DNA from: Rhizophagus clarus
Taxonomy: Eukaryota; Glomeromycota; Glomeromycetes; Glomerales; Glomeraceae
Length of the DNA: 64,000 bases
Assembly (NCBI GenBank): GCA_015698045.1
Contig: BLAL01000040.1
Location: 1,528,501 to 1,592,500 of the forward strand
Direction: 5' to 3'
The notes beneath the pieces were generated by a model, which saw only the letters and a list, made by a program, of their open reading frames with translations, did not search any database and was not told the origin of the DNA. How positions within the stretch are numbered: position 1 is the stretch's first letter; each line of letters opens with the position of its first letter. Positions 37,225 to 49,769 of this stretch are shown here, in pieces. The position numbers and the translations under genes are program-made.

Positions 37225-37619
37225 TGGCTAACTGGTACACGTGAGATAACTCCTTAAGTATTCGAAAATTTCATGAAATTCTTATACAATGAAAGAAGTT
37301 TAATGAACTTAATCACGAGTTGATACAAATTATCTTTTATAAATTCGTATAACCATATTCGTACTATTATAAAAATCAAACCTATTTTAATAAATCTAAT
37401 TCTAATGAATCTTTATTAGTTGAGAATTGTAAATTCACCACGTGGTTTAATAAATCAAATAATTTAAAGACATTTGTTAAATTTGTAAAAATTATTAAAA
37501 AAAAAAATGTAAGAACAGAAGAGAATCCAAATAGTACGAAAGAATCCAGGAAGTCTTTACCTAAGCTGCTAAAACTTGTCATTATTTAGGTTAATTTTAT
37601 TGAATGGATGAACAATGAA

Positions 37620-39087
37620 TCAAATAGAATCTACATGTTGAAATTTGAATGCTATATGAGCGACATTTTCACCATAATCATTCTTTGTTTTAATCTTTCC
37701 TCCGCCTCCCATAACGCCTGATAATCTAAATTTATTATGTTCCCCAAATGGGCCAATTTGAAGCGATCCAGTTATCTGATGCAATTGATGAAGTTTTCCA
37801 AATTTTGTAGTAGTACTACCATCATTGAAAATAAATTCTATGGTACCAAGTAGTCCAACACCAAACATTAATTTTACAGCAACAATATATCTTAAAGATT
37901 TATCCAGATTTAAAATGGTATGTTCTGTTCCACCTCCATCTCCGATTTTTTTACCGACTCTACCATCTTCATAAAAAGCTTGAATATGATCAATTATTTC
38001 ACCACATCTTAATTTAATTTTTGTGATAACACCGGATTCATCTTCAGATATATTATAAAATATTTTAGAATTATCATCAAAATTATGTGAACCATCAGGA
38101 AAGGTATCAGTTCCATATGGTCCAACCCAAAAACTGCTAATACTAAGAGGCCAAGAAATATTATATGAAGGTTCATAATCATGAATGAAATTAGCTAATG
38201 AAAAGATGTGCAAAACCATCTTTATAAAATCCGCTTTTGCTTCAGTAAACATTCTTAATTTGATAAGATCAAATACTTTTGTGAATATTTGATCATTTGA
38301 AGATTTCGCAAAATAATTCACTGTTTTGTTACCAATTATATCTTTAACCTCACCATTTGCTTGAAAAGTAAATAGTGACGTTGAGTTTAAATCATTAGAA
38401 ATAGAAGTTTTCGTTGTTATCTGATCCGTCCGCCATGTAAAGAATTGATGAAAAGTATTTATAAAATGAGTTTTATAACGAGAAATTATTTCTTTAAACT
38501 CACTAATCCCGAAATTTGGCTAAAATAAATATTACTGACGTTAAAAAGAATAAAAAGAAAAAAAAAAAAAAAAAAGAAAAGACAATAAGAATTATAATTA
38601 CCGTTTGTAATTTTAAAGATTCCCTTAAGACAGTAAAATGTACGATTGCAAAAGTAGCAGTGAAAGGTATCAAATGCATTAATTTTTCACTTTTCAAAAT
38701 TTCTTCAAAAAATAAATTACATTTTTCGACGAGGTTTGTTATATGAGTAATTCTTATATCATTTTCTTGAATGACTAAATATTCCAAAAGTAATCTTTTA
38801 ATTGGTTGAAAATTTCTTATCCAATCATTAAATTCTGTTTCAATAATTTCTTTGCTAATAATGTTCTTCGCTCTATCTTTAATTTGTACGAAAATATCAT
38901 TATCATTATTTTCATGTTTTACAAAAAACAAAAAGACTAAAGATGATAATAAAGATACATTTAGAAATATCTTATTCGAAACAGGTTTATTCGAATCACT
39001 TGAAACTTTAACATTATGGTTAAGAATAGATATGAAATCATCCATTCGGTCATCCCATGAATATGTTCTATCATCCGTTTCATCCAT
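37620..39087 (-). CDS. Cry domain I-like helical + jacalin-type lectin protein, copy D
   Basis: Exons 39087-38602 and 38519-37620 (phase 0, 82-bp intron) encode 461 aa. The N-terminus carries five extra residues (MDETDDRTYSWDDRM). The helical half keeps HFTVLRE and ISRY/FFTWR. The jacalin half keeps GPYG, FYEDGRVGKKIGDGGG, the FIFNDGSTTTKFG loop and a HIAFKF end, with the same KIKTKNDYGEN loop type as copy C. It is therefore closer to C than to A/B in the lectin half. It lies 11.5 kb from copy C, separated by the mobile-element-rich stretch, which may have inserted into a once compact array. Confidence 0.7.
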
Positions 39088-39125
39088 TTAAGAAAAGAAA
39101 AAAAAAAGTTCATTAGAAAAGATTA

Positions 39126-39162
39126 CAGTTACACACGTTTGTTTTATAGGATACATCACGTG
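39126..39162 (-). promoter_or_regulatory. Promoter elements of copy D
   Basis: CACGTG (39157-39162), a TATA box TATAAAA (39142-39148) and GTGTAACTG (39126-39134) repeat the layout of copies A-C. Confidence 0.6.
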
Positions 39163-42100
39163 CCCAGTCGTACCTTGATAATTTTGTTAAGATCAGCTTA
39201 ACTTCGTTGTTGTTAAAGTATAGAGTCTGTATATAAATAAGCTTATATTCATTTACGAACAGAGTATAACTACGGATAAATTCGATGATTTCTAAAATAA
39301 ATTTCTTTTCTTCTTTTCGTTCATTTTAATTTCTGGATATCATCCTGGAATAAGTGCAGAAACCATTATAGTGGAGAAAAATACAGTATACTGTATATTG
39401 TGACTTGTGAGTAAAGCTACTAGATGTTTCATTATAAAATGATGAAACAAATTCTCATAAATTTTAGCAAGAACTTCGTTGTTGAGCAGAAATTAAATTT
39501 ATTAATCCGTTTGAAACCGTTTTTTAAAGTTATATTCAAAAATTGTATATTACGATATTTTGAAATAAGGATGCTCGAAATATTTCTCAAGTTTTCAGGT
39601 TTATTCGAACACATAATTTAGGCCAGAATTAAAAAAGAAAATCTTTCAATTCTGGCCAAAATAACGAGACTCTAAGTAATTGTAGATCTGGTCACATGTC
39701 TAGATATCGTTATTTTAACAAAGGTGGGGTTTTTAGATTTATTTTTTTTTTTTTTTTACATTTAAATTATGATATGAAAAATCATAATCAATTATGACAA
39801 TGATAATAGATCTAATATTATTAACGTGATACAATATATATTAGTGAGTCCAATTTTTTATTCTCTGACTTATCTTCATTTACGTTTCCACCAGATTCTT
39901 CAGTATTGTTTATAGTCTGATTTTTTTTTATGTATATAAAAAAAACTCTACATAAATTGCTAAATCAACTACTACAGATACAACTGATATACCAACAATT
40001 AACATTTTATCTGATATTGAAGGTTTTTAAGTGTGCTACGATACAAGAGTTTTGGATCTGTAATATTTATATTTAATGCCGATTTAAACAATTATGATAA
40101 TATTATTTGATATTATTTGGATCAATAAAATTAAAATGGTAAAAAGAATTTAATTTTTTTTTAGATAAATGAAGTTTATTAACTCATCAAAAGAGATGAA
40201 CACATTAATGATAAGTAAATTGTGGTATATTAGGATGGTATTGAACACTTCAAGTATATAGAATAAATTCTGTATGTGAAAATATGAAAAGTATACTTCT
40301 CATATATTTTAATATATGGAACTTTGTAAATTCGATGTGAATTCCGTACATTTTCCATATCACATTTTTTAAATAAATTCTACATCAACTTTTTTATAAG
40401 ACAAACGCAACATATATATACTGTATATTTTCTATCAATATAGTGATTGTATCAAAATCATGTACGTAATTTGTATCTGCCTTTTGATTCCAATGTGCAC
40501 CTTATAAAATATAAATTAAATCTCGGTCAGTAATTGAAACAAATTTGCACGACTTTTTAAATATGTATAAATTTTCAGAAATTTCTTTTGTTAACATCGA
40601 ATCACTTACGGATTGGGTTCGGTTGGTGGCGTTAGGATGCGGTTTATCAAAACCTTATCCTCTTATATAGTATATTTTACTAAATCGACATGCATTTAGA
40701 TATATAAAATATAATACGGTAAACTTTTGTTATTAGGCTACGCAAATTTGATTTTTCGGTTTACGTATCGGGGACTCGGGTTTAATAAAAAAAAAATTTA
40801 TATGTAAACTGTTGACATGAAGGTAATTAATTTGATAATCTTTTTATGAACTAGCAAGATTTTAGATGGAACTTAATAATTAGTCAATATTTACTAAGCA
40901 TTTTACAAAATTGAAATGTTTTATTTCAATGGTTTAAAATTTCGTGCACCTATATTTGAAATTTCATATAAAATTTATTTTAATAAACTTTTCAAATGTG
41001 CCTTTTCTTCGTAGGCGTATACTCGTATAATTGAAGAATAATAAAAAGTTGGATGAATGATTTTGGTACTCCTCCAACTTTTTGAGCAGTAATTACACTA
41101 TAGGTAAATCATATCTGATATAATTTCTGCGTATAACTGATAAGTTCTAGCCGAAAAATGAACAAAGTAAGTAAGTACTTTTACAATATTTAGGATTTTT
41201 TTTTTTTTTTTTTTTTTTTCAAAGAAAGAATTAATTCAATTATATACAGTATCCAAATGCATGGGGTTAGCTGCAACGACACATATACAGTACATTTATT
41301 TTTGGTAAGTTTTATTTAACATATTTTTATTTTTTATTAAAAAATAATGAAGTTGGAACTTTACAAATCATTGAGGACGTACAAGCAAATTTCTCCACTA
41401 AAACAAAAAAGGTAAGAACTACATTAGCAACTATTCTATTTTTCAATAAAATCCTGATTAAAATTCAATCATTCTTTAGCTAAAAAGAAAAAAAAAATTT
41501 AACAAGAATTGATAATTTAACCAGAATATGTTGTTGAAGTTCAATATTTAGATGAAGTTCAAAATAACAAGATTAAAAAGGTTACTTGTAATATGAATAC
41601 GATAGGATTAACATGACTATCAGCAACGTTAATTTCACTCAAAATTCAACGCCACTCCTTTTGGTGACACACCACAATCATATACGACTTAATAATGTAT
41701 ATAGTGTAATACAGCATTTACGTATGTACTTTTCGGATTATTTTATTTTAAGCTATTTTTATATAAACTCATACAAAAAATGGTTATTTTTTTAACCGAA
41801 TAACCATTACTTTAGGTCAAAAAATGGGGGGTATTGCTAGATTATTCTATGCATTTAATTAAATTTTACCTGGACTCCTGGAGATACAGATTGTTTATTC
41901 AGCTTCGTCCTTAACAATTGATATCTAGAACAAATTATTGCAATGTATGAATGGTTGACCAAATTGTCAAGTCTTTTTATGCATATATTTTTAGCAATTT
42001 GAAGTCTGATCTCGCATGTATATACTATCTTTTGAACATACATCCTTTTTGCGAAAGAAGTAAAACTGTTGCACAGAAAGCGCGTGATAACCAGGGAATC

Positions 42101-43127
42101 ATAACATTGCAATCTGGATGGATGCACAACAGCACAAATTTACAAGAATGCTAAATGTTTCTTAACATCAAAAAACTCATTATAGTAAATTTCAATCTAG
42201 AGATAAGTAAATAAAGATTTTTGATTGGAAATTAGAATTCTGTTATATTGATTCGAGTAGATTCGTACGCCAAATTACCAAATTCGATCAATTTGCGAAT
42301 ACGATGATATGTAATCGTGCAATGTAATCTAGAATGAAAGTTTCACAATTTTTTTTTTTTTTTTTGATCTGTTCCACATATATGTTATATAGATAAGTTA
42401 TAATTAATAATATTTATTCCGTTTGTTATTCATCATTACATTCTAAATTCTAATTTATTCGAAATTACCATCTTTTTGATGTGGCTGATTATCTAACATT
42501 TCTATATACAGTATTTGCATATTTTTGTGTTTGAGAAATTACCTTATCAAGGAATTTGAAATTTAGTTGGTAGATTCAGGATAACAATTAACGAGAATGC
42601 ATTTAATTTGGCTAATTACTCGTATGATTACAAGTTCTTTATTGATAGTTCCTTTCTTGTTCAAAACGTGTAACGATATGATATTTTATTTACAAACATT
42701 TCAAATTACAATATTCCGTTAATTAATTCTAGACAATGTTGTTTTTGGATATTCAAATTAAAAATTTTTTAAAAATAATTTGCCAATTATGTCTACGTTT
42801 GACGAAAAAAGTTAGAAAAGTAACACAAAAAAAAAAATAAATAAATAAAGACTTTTAATAATTTCATATAATTATTATATAGTAGACAAACATCAAAATT
42901 AAATATTTAATTTTACAATAAAAATAAATTAACTTTATACATATATACCATATACTTCTCAATATAATTAGATTTCATCCGTTTCTTGAACTTATTAGCC
43001 TACGATTAATGAGATTGTACCACAAATCGATGCATTTGCCAAGATGTTGATCATATAAACAAATATAAACAAAAATGTAGGGATACTTGGGAATAAACTA
43101 TAACTGGTTATTTACTTTTTACATGAT

Positions 43128-43161
<34 letters not shown>

Positions 43162-43561
43162 TTTCTTTCATTGAAGATGCCTTTTAAAAGATGATAATAT
43201 ATACGAATTTAGATAAGATTAAGAAATCATATCACTGTAAAAAAAATTGATCCACGTTTCATATTCCATGATTTTTGCATGAAAGACGGTATAAATCATG
43301 GAAATTATCCAACTTGTTTCGAACTTTTCCTTAAAGGTCACATTTTCACGAAAATCACGGATAAAGTTTTTTACAGGGCATTATAATTTAGCCGTAATTT
43401 TAATTCTTATGAAAAATATAGGGATACAAATTCTTTCATATTTATATTATAATAGAAGCGATTAAATAACTATTATCAAAATAAATAAATAAATAAATCT
43501 ATTATATTATGACTAATCGTACTTGACTGTAGTGAAATTATTAAATGTTAATATTAAAATC
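39163..43561. other. Long intergenic stretch with one relic exon
   Basis: 4.4 kb of AT-rich DNA with poly-T tracts (near 39743, 41200, 42352, 43130). Except for the family X relic at 41047, I found no exon-like segment. Short open frames around 41.6-42.15 kb lack domain features. Confidence 0.5.
41047..41085 (+). pseudogene. Relic of family X exon 5, opposite strand
   Basis: It reads SWMNDFGTPPTF then TGA, matching the diagnostic SWMNDFGVPPTY segment of family X exon 5. Unlike the other copies it lies on the plus strand; no other family X exon is recognisable around it. Confidence 0.6.
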
Positions 43562-45430
43562 TTATTGTTGCGTAACAGTAGAAGTAGAAGAATACGTTGG
43601 ACTCATGTTTATATATTCAAATTCACCCTTCGAATCCTGTATCTCTTGGTTATTAGGATTATTAATTGTAGAATTAGGTGGTTTATTCCTCCGAATATCG
43701 TCTAAATAATGTACATCAACAACATATTCTTGTAAAAATAATTCTAAACTATCAATTCTTGCTAAAATTAATTCATTTTGTTCAGCTAAAGAAAGAGCAC
43801 GTCTTGATGGATGATTTTTGACATCAGGATTTATTGTGTCAAAAAATGGAATAGTTGGTAAAGTAGTTCTAAGCTTTTTTTGTGCTAGTCGAGAAAATCC
43901 GCAGCAATATAATTGTACAGCTCCCCATGGTCGCAACGTATCTGCGCCTGTAGATTAAATAAAAGATAATCATATTAATTATATTTGTATTTATTTTTAA
44001 AAAAAAAACAAAAAGTTGGGAACAAAGTTTACCAAAAAGAAATGAGTATATTGCCACTGTTAATCCCCACGCACCACCCATTAAACCTAGACCACTTAAA
44101 TACTATATATGATTGAATTTAATTAATTATTTTAAAAGTAAGAAAAAAAAAAAAAAATTCTAAAAATTGGAAAATACTTACCGTCTTTGATCTTTTTATT
44201 ATTTAAAAAATATAATTAGTTTTTTTTTATTAAGTAAAATAAAGAACTATACGCAGAAATTTAATTGCAATTACGAAATTATTATACAAACCTAACTTCA
44301 CTATCTACTTGAATGACACTGTTGCTCTTAGGTTGTATTTTAAATGACATTATATTAGTCATCGATTTATCTGGTAATGGACCTCCAACTAAAGAAAAAA
44401 TAAAATATAAAGTAAAAATCTAATAAAATAAAATTAATAAACATGACTTACTTAAAGTAGATTCAATGTTTGATTTCTGATCATAAGTTGGAGGGACGCC
44501 AAAATCATTCATCCAACTTGGTACTATTATATCTCTAACTATGCGAGAATATGAGAAATCATAAGTCTACGAAAAAAAATTTATTAGTAATTTTTTATAA
44601 AATATTTCACCAATACTTAATATTAAAATACCATAGCTGGCTCTATTGTGTATCTATTCAATGTAGCAATTGAGTTGTCATATACTGTTAAATCAACTAT
44701 TTTCTTATAATACATATCATATTCTACAATAATATATAAAAATTTATTTAATATTAATTATATGAAATTCGAATATAATTTACAAATCTTTTTTGAACAT
44801 ACCTGAATCATAAGCCATCAAGTTAATATACGAGTTTTTACCATCTTGAATATCTTCGTTAATGGTTAAGGTTAAAATTACAGAACTTAATGAACTATTA
44901 AATATGACATTTGGTGATGGTTTGTAAGTTACAAAATAAAGGTTGGTTTCCAGATCGTAATAAGCTCCTTTGTCATCTGGTGAACAATCAATTGCATTAT
45001 AAATATTATTGACGACTAATGGAAAAAGAATATACATAAATTAATTTAACTTAATTCATTTTTAATTAAAGAGAAAGTTATCTTTTAAAAATACTTACAA
45101 TAACCTTGACTACATATATCGATGCTGAAATTATAACTAGCACTAAAATGCAAAGCTATAATTATTTTTAAAAAATTATTTCAATGTTAAAATCATAAAT
45201 TTAGATTAAAATAAAAAGAGAGAAAAAAATTTTTTACCTGGCGGAGGAACGCCGTCGACGTTTGCAAATGAAGTCTTAATAATTGGAGCATCTTGTTTTA
45301 CATCAATTATTAAAACAGCGAGATAGCCTGTTAGACAAGCCATAAGCATAATCATTGTAAAGATTTTTAATCCCAAGAGGATTGTAGGTTCGCTACGACG
45401 TTGTTTGTTGAGCAAATCTCTCAAATTCAT
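43562..45430 (-). CDS. Family X two-TM membrane protein, copy 1
   Basis: Nine exons: 45430-45238, 45155-45099, 45015-44803, 44723-44632, 44566-44452, 44388-44292, a 10-nt micro-exon 44191-44182, 44102-44033 and 43947-43562. All junctions are GT-AG and the frame closes at 410 aa. Residues about 19-44 form TM1, with a short basic N-tail (RRSEP). Residues 45-258 form a loop with a Cys pair and the conserved SWMNDFGVPPTYD motif (Trp near 203). Residues 260-283 form TM2 (Gly-rich). It is followed by RPWGAVQLYCCGFSRL and a coiled-coil-like SLAEQNELILARIDSLELFL, probably cytosolic. I do not recognise the family. It is divergently paired with Kelch copy 2, so a shared surface role is likely. Confidence 0.75.
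44182..44191 (-). other. 10-nt micro-exon of family X copy 1
   Basis: ATCAAAGACG is bounded by AG and GT. Without it, the exons before (phase 2) and after (phase 0) cannot be joined in frame. Copies 2 and 3 have the equivalent 10 nt at 51020-51029 and 59209-59218. Confidence 0.75.
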
Positions 45431-45893
45431 GATTTTTGTAAAATTTATTTTACGTTCGTAAAAAATTTTCCAAATTTTTAAAATTTTTTTTACGAATTAT
45501 ATTTAAATTCTGTTAATATACTATTGTGAAACATTAACTTTAAAATGATGGTACAAAAAAAAAAAACAATAATCAACAATACTTCCGCAATACTTTCTAA
45601 AAAAAGCAATATTACAATAATAACGACATTTGAAACGGTTGTCGCCACAAAATTTGTGTAATCATGAAATTTATGTGTGAACACAACATTTTAATGGAAC
45701 GCAAAAGATTATAATAATATAAAAAATTTTTTAGATATATACAATTTACAAATTCTATGGCGGTTCTTTCTGGGGATTTTTTTTTTTTTTTTATCTTTCC
45801 TTTTTATTTTATTTTAATTTATTTTTTTTTATAATTCCCACTGCAAAGAATATATTCTTTAACTTTATCGTATTAAACGTATTATATGCCAAA
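45431..45893. promoter_or_regulatory. Shared divergent promoter region, family X copy 1 / Kelch copy 2
   Basis: 463 bp separate the two start codons. The region is AT-rich with a poly-T tract near 45779. No specific factor site was identified. Confidence 0.5.
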
Positions 45894-47622
45894 ATGAATT
45901 CATATCATCATTTTCATCATTTGATATTTATTATAATGTTTTGTATATTAAATGTATATGGGCAATTTGTGCCAGAAACTCGAGTAGGGCATACAACAGT
46001 TTACGTTGATTCTCAAAAGAGAATATATTATATAGGAGGATTTAATTATAATAAATCAGCACCAACTGAACCCGACCCTATAAGTGATTTTTTCTTTTTA
46101 AATGTTAATGGATCAGATATGAATTTTTTAACATTCACAAATTTAAGTAGTGAAGTAAACTTACCATTAACAGTATGGCATCAATCTGAATTAGGAGGTG
46201 TTAATCAAGATTCAATATTTATTTTAGGAGGTGTACATTGGAGTGACGCAGAAACAAATTATGTATATAGTTTTGACATTAATACAAACCAATTAAGTAT
46301 ACCTGCAGTTCAAGGAAAATCCCCGCCAATGCGTAAAGGAATTTCTTCCGTTATTAATGAAGGAAAAATTTATTTATTTGGTGGTCAAACTGGTAATGGT
46401 AGAGACGCTGTATATTTCAACAATTTCGATATTTTTGATACTATCAATTTGAATTGGCAAGTTGGTAGCTTGGTTAATTCTCCAGGTACCAGAGTATTAT
46501 ATACAGCAACATTAGTGAATGGGATTATTTATTATATCGGCGGTAGAATACAATATAACGTTTATTCTCCATTATCTGAGGTTTGTTGCGTTATGAACTT
46601 AAAAAACTCTTCTATTCGATATTTTAAATTTTAATTTGTTCATCTGCTTCATAGATTTATCAATATGACATTGCAAAAAATATATGGTCTTTAAAGGTTA
46701 GTAAAACATTTCTTAAAACAGTTAAACCAATAAAACATAATTTAATTGATTAAAATTTTCTAGCAAGCCACAGCCGTAGATTTGGATTCCATGCCAGGTT
46801 CCAGAGTTGGTCACTCTGCCGTTTTATGTAATTATTTTAAAATAATTATTATTGTGTAGCCCAGTATAAATGTACTAATATTTTTTTTTTATATAGTGAA
46901 TGGAAAAATTATTATATATGGAGGATTTTATACTTCTGCTGATACACCATATAATATACCAGCTAAAGAAACAATTGCGATGTTGGACGTTAATACATTA
47001 GTGTGGTCATTACCAACTTTTGATGTTAGGAAACACAATGAGATTCCAAATCTTGCTTATCATACTGCTACACTAGTGGGTACAGTTATGATTATCTCTT
47101 TTGGTAAGTTTACTTGTTCCTTAATGATCCTTTTTTTTTTTTTTTTTTGTTCTTTTACATCTTTCTAATCTATTTAATTTTTTTTTCTTTTTAGGAAATT
47201 TTACGGACATTCCAACGAATATTGATCAAACCAATAAAGTAGTTTACACATTTTTTATTGGTGATCAACTGATTACATCGGATTATCTATCTGTATTTGA
47301 CAAACAGTATTCGACGAATAAAACAAATCCACAACTCCCGACTACTTCTAGTAACAATATAAATCCACAACAACCTCCCTCATCAAGTAAAGTGATAATT
47401 GTTGGTGTAGCAATTGGTTCAGTATCAGCTGCTTTAGCGATATTCGCAGGGTTATCAATGATTTATAAACGTTCAAAGAGAAGTCAAGTACCATCAGGAA
47501 GTGTGCACAATGATCCGAACTCTTCTAATGGAGTTCAATTTAATAATGACAAATATCCTACTCCACAACTTGCGTCTCAACAATTACAACATCAGCGTAT
47601 TCAAGATCCTGAATTTCCATGA
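45894..47622 (+). CDS. Kelch-propeller type I membrane protein (copy 2)
   Basis: Five exons (45894-46580, 46655-46696, 46764-46827, 46897-47103, 47195-47622), all GT-AG, give 475 aa. The signal peptide (residues about 8-23, ending NVYG) is followed by QFVPETRVGHTTVYVD and Kelch blades with YYIGG, FILGG, YLFGGQTGNGRD, YYIGGR and IIIYGG turns. After a Pro/Ser/Asn-rich linker comes a TM helix (IIVGVAIGSVSAALAIFAGL) near residue 400, a basic stop-transfer KRSKR and a Gln-rich cytosolic tail. The ectodomain is expected outside. Exon sizes match copy 3, and the 42-bp exon 2 is common to all three Kelch genes. It is close to the galactose-oxidase/Kelch propeller group by shape, but no catalytic site is evident. 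Confidence 0.85.
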
Positions 47623-47961
47623 AGAAAAATTTATTTATCATATTTTTTTTTTTTTAATATTCTATTTATTCTATTTATATAATTGTATTTGAAAGCGAGG
47701 TGTTCGGTACGTTCACCACGTGATCATCCAATAGAATCGCATATATTAATTTTATCTTTTTTTTTCACTCCGGACTTACAAGTTACATCGGTTTTCGTTT
47801 TCTAGTTATTATTATCCTTCCATTAATGAATCTAATTAAACCATAATTTTATTGATTTATGCAAATTTTATTATATTCTAAGACATTAATCATTTATTAA
47901 ATAAAATAAATTCGATATTCTACTGTAGATTGTGGAAAATTTTTAATTATATCTTGATTAT

Positions 47962-48848
47962 CCCTTCATCTGTAGGCCCTCACAGGCATATTTGCCTGCG
48001 AAAATTCCAAATTTTCAGGTATTACCTAAATATTTAATGTGTATTGCGGTTCATAACAAATTATATATTTTTGAATAGCTTAAATTTTGAACTTCACGCC
48101 TATGACATTTTTTACTTTATCTAAATAAATGCAAATAAAAGTTGCCTATAAGCTAAAGTTATCATTATTCATAATTTTCAAAATTTAGATTTATAAAATT
48201 TTTTTTTTTTTTGACTTGTAAATTTCTTTTTGTGGATAATTTAAATGGATATTGAAAATATCCCAATAAATTATCCAGCCAAGAATGATGTAAAAAAGAG
48301 GTGTTTAAATAAAAAATAAAATATGAGCAAAAAATCAAATATTTGATATTAAAAAAAATTAATATCTTAACAAAAAGTAAACATAAAAATTAAAAAAAAA
48401 GTTTTTTAAGAAAATATAAATAAAAGTAAAAAAAAAATATCTGTGAATTTAGTCACGTTATTACTTAATAGAATTTTGCGTATTACAGAAATTGCTGTAG
48501 ATCAACAGGTTCCACATGCAAATTTGCCTGCAATTTTGTAATAAATTACACAAATCAAATCTTCTTACATACTCATGGATAAATATTTTTGTTGACTTTT
48601 ATATGAGAATTTAAGTAAAAACTTATAAAAACTGATTTAAAAACTTCGCAGGCAAATATTAATTGAAAATTTTGCTTATTATACAAAAATTTAAATATCT
48701 AAATCTTGCAACCAAAATTGGAAGCATTACAGATGAAGGCTTGTAGTGTAATATTTTACCAATTTTTGCTATATTTAATACATTCATTACATAGTAATTT
48801 AAGCCCAAAAAATTCGCAGGCAAATTTGCCTGCGTTACAGATGAGAGG
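47962..48848. mobile_element. Non-coding repeat with CATCTGTA inverted ends
   Basis: The left end CCCTTCATCTGTAGG and the inverted right end CCTCTCATCTGTAACGCAGG delimit about 890 bp. Variants of GCAGGCAAATTTGCCTGC recur inside (48517-48532, 48649-48658, 48815-48834). The last is the perfect 20-bp palindrome CGCAGGCAAATTTGCCTGCG. An internal ATTACAGATGAAGG at about 48728 could be a nested end. No clean target duplication was found. The same end sequence occurs at 23720. Confidence 0.55.
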
Positions 48849-49769
48849 ATAATTTTATTGATTCATGCAATTTAATTAAATAAATACAAATTATAATATT
48901 TCATAAAACATTAATTCATGATCCGTCAGTGTAAAAGATGGTAATAAGTTTTTTTATTAGTAATTTCCCTTTAAAAAAAAGGTTGATATTGTAAATATAC
49001 AGTATTGTATTTCAGTATATTTTATATATGGTTTTTACATGGTTTTTTGAACACATATACTGGGAATCAGCACTGAATCTGCATACACACTGAAAAATAG
49101 TACTGCTGAAATATAGTTTCTAACTTTTTATAGAGTTGAAATCTACAATTCTGGAGAAAAATTGTGTGATAACTTGCCTTCTATTGGTCATGAAGATATA
49201 AAATTATCATCATTAGATGAGTTTGATGAGACAAATCCAATGAACTAAATTTTATTTTCTCACGACCACTAGAGATGATGAGATTTCTTAAAATATTTAA
49301 ATTATATTTTTTCAAATTCAAATTTTTTGCTTTTGTGGAAGTTTTTTGTGCTTAAAAATTTGTCACCGGCATCACACATTTCCATCTTCAGTATTCTGAA
49401 GACTTTAGTGAAATACTATTTGACACTAATTATTCGTCACATCTGTAACTTCTTAATTCCGTAATGCTGGTCAAAACTACACTTTAGACGATCCTTAAAA
49501 AAGTGGCATATTTTTATTCCTATATTTTAGTAATTGGTACTTTGCATTGGCAGATTTGTAGATTTCACGCTATTAGTAAAAACATGTATAACTTTCATCA
49601 GATTTAATTTTATGGTTTACTGGCAGATCACGAATTAAATAAATTCGATTCAAACAAATATTTCAGATTGCAGAAAAAATTTTACCATACAGAATTTTAC
49701 AGAAAATACAAAATATTCGAATAAGATTTTTATAGAGTATCAGAAAAATTAGCTATACTTGACTGTGAT
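48849..49769. other. Intergenic, no gene seen
   Basis: AT-rich; the last part runs into the 3' end of family X copy 2. Confidence 0.4.

Larger units (their letters stand above)
36218..37619. other. Intergenic with two degenerate repeat arrays
   Basis: Holds the arrays at about 36580-36860 and 36960-37190 and the hairpin at 37193. No gene seen; the last 250 bp are the 3' flank of copy D. Confidence 0.45.

Noticed and set aside
36580-37250. Possible CRISPR-like array
   Set aside because: Units are diverged, spacers are not unique fixed-length sequences, and the context is eukaryotic.
41613-42154. Several short overlapping frames on both strands
   Set aside because: No domain, no exon pattern, and both strands look equally open, as expected by chance.
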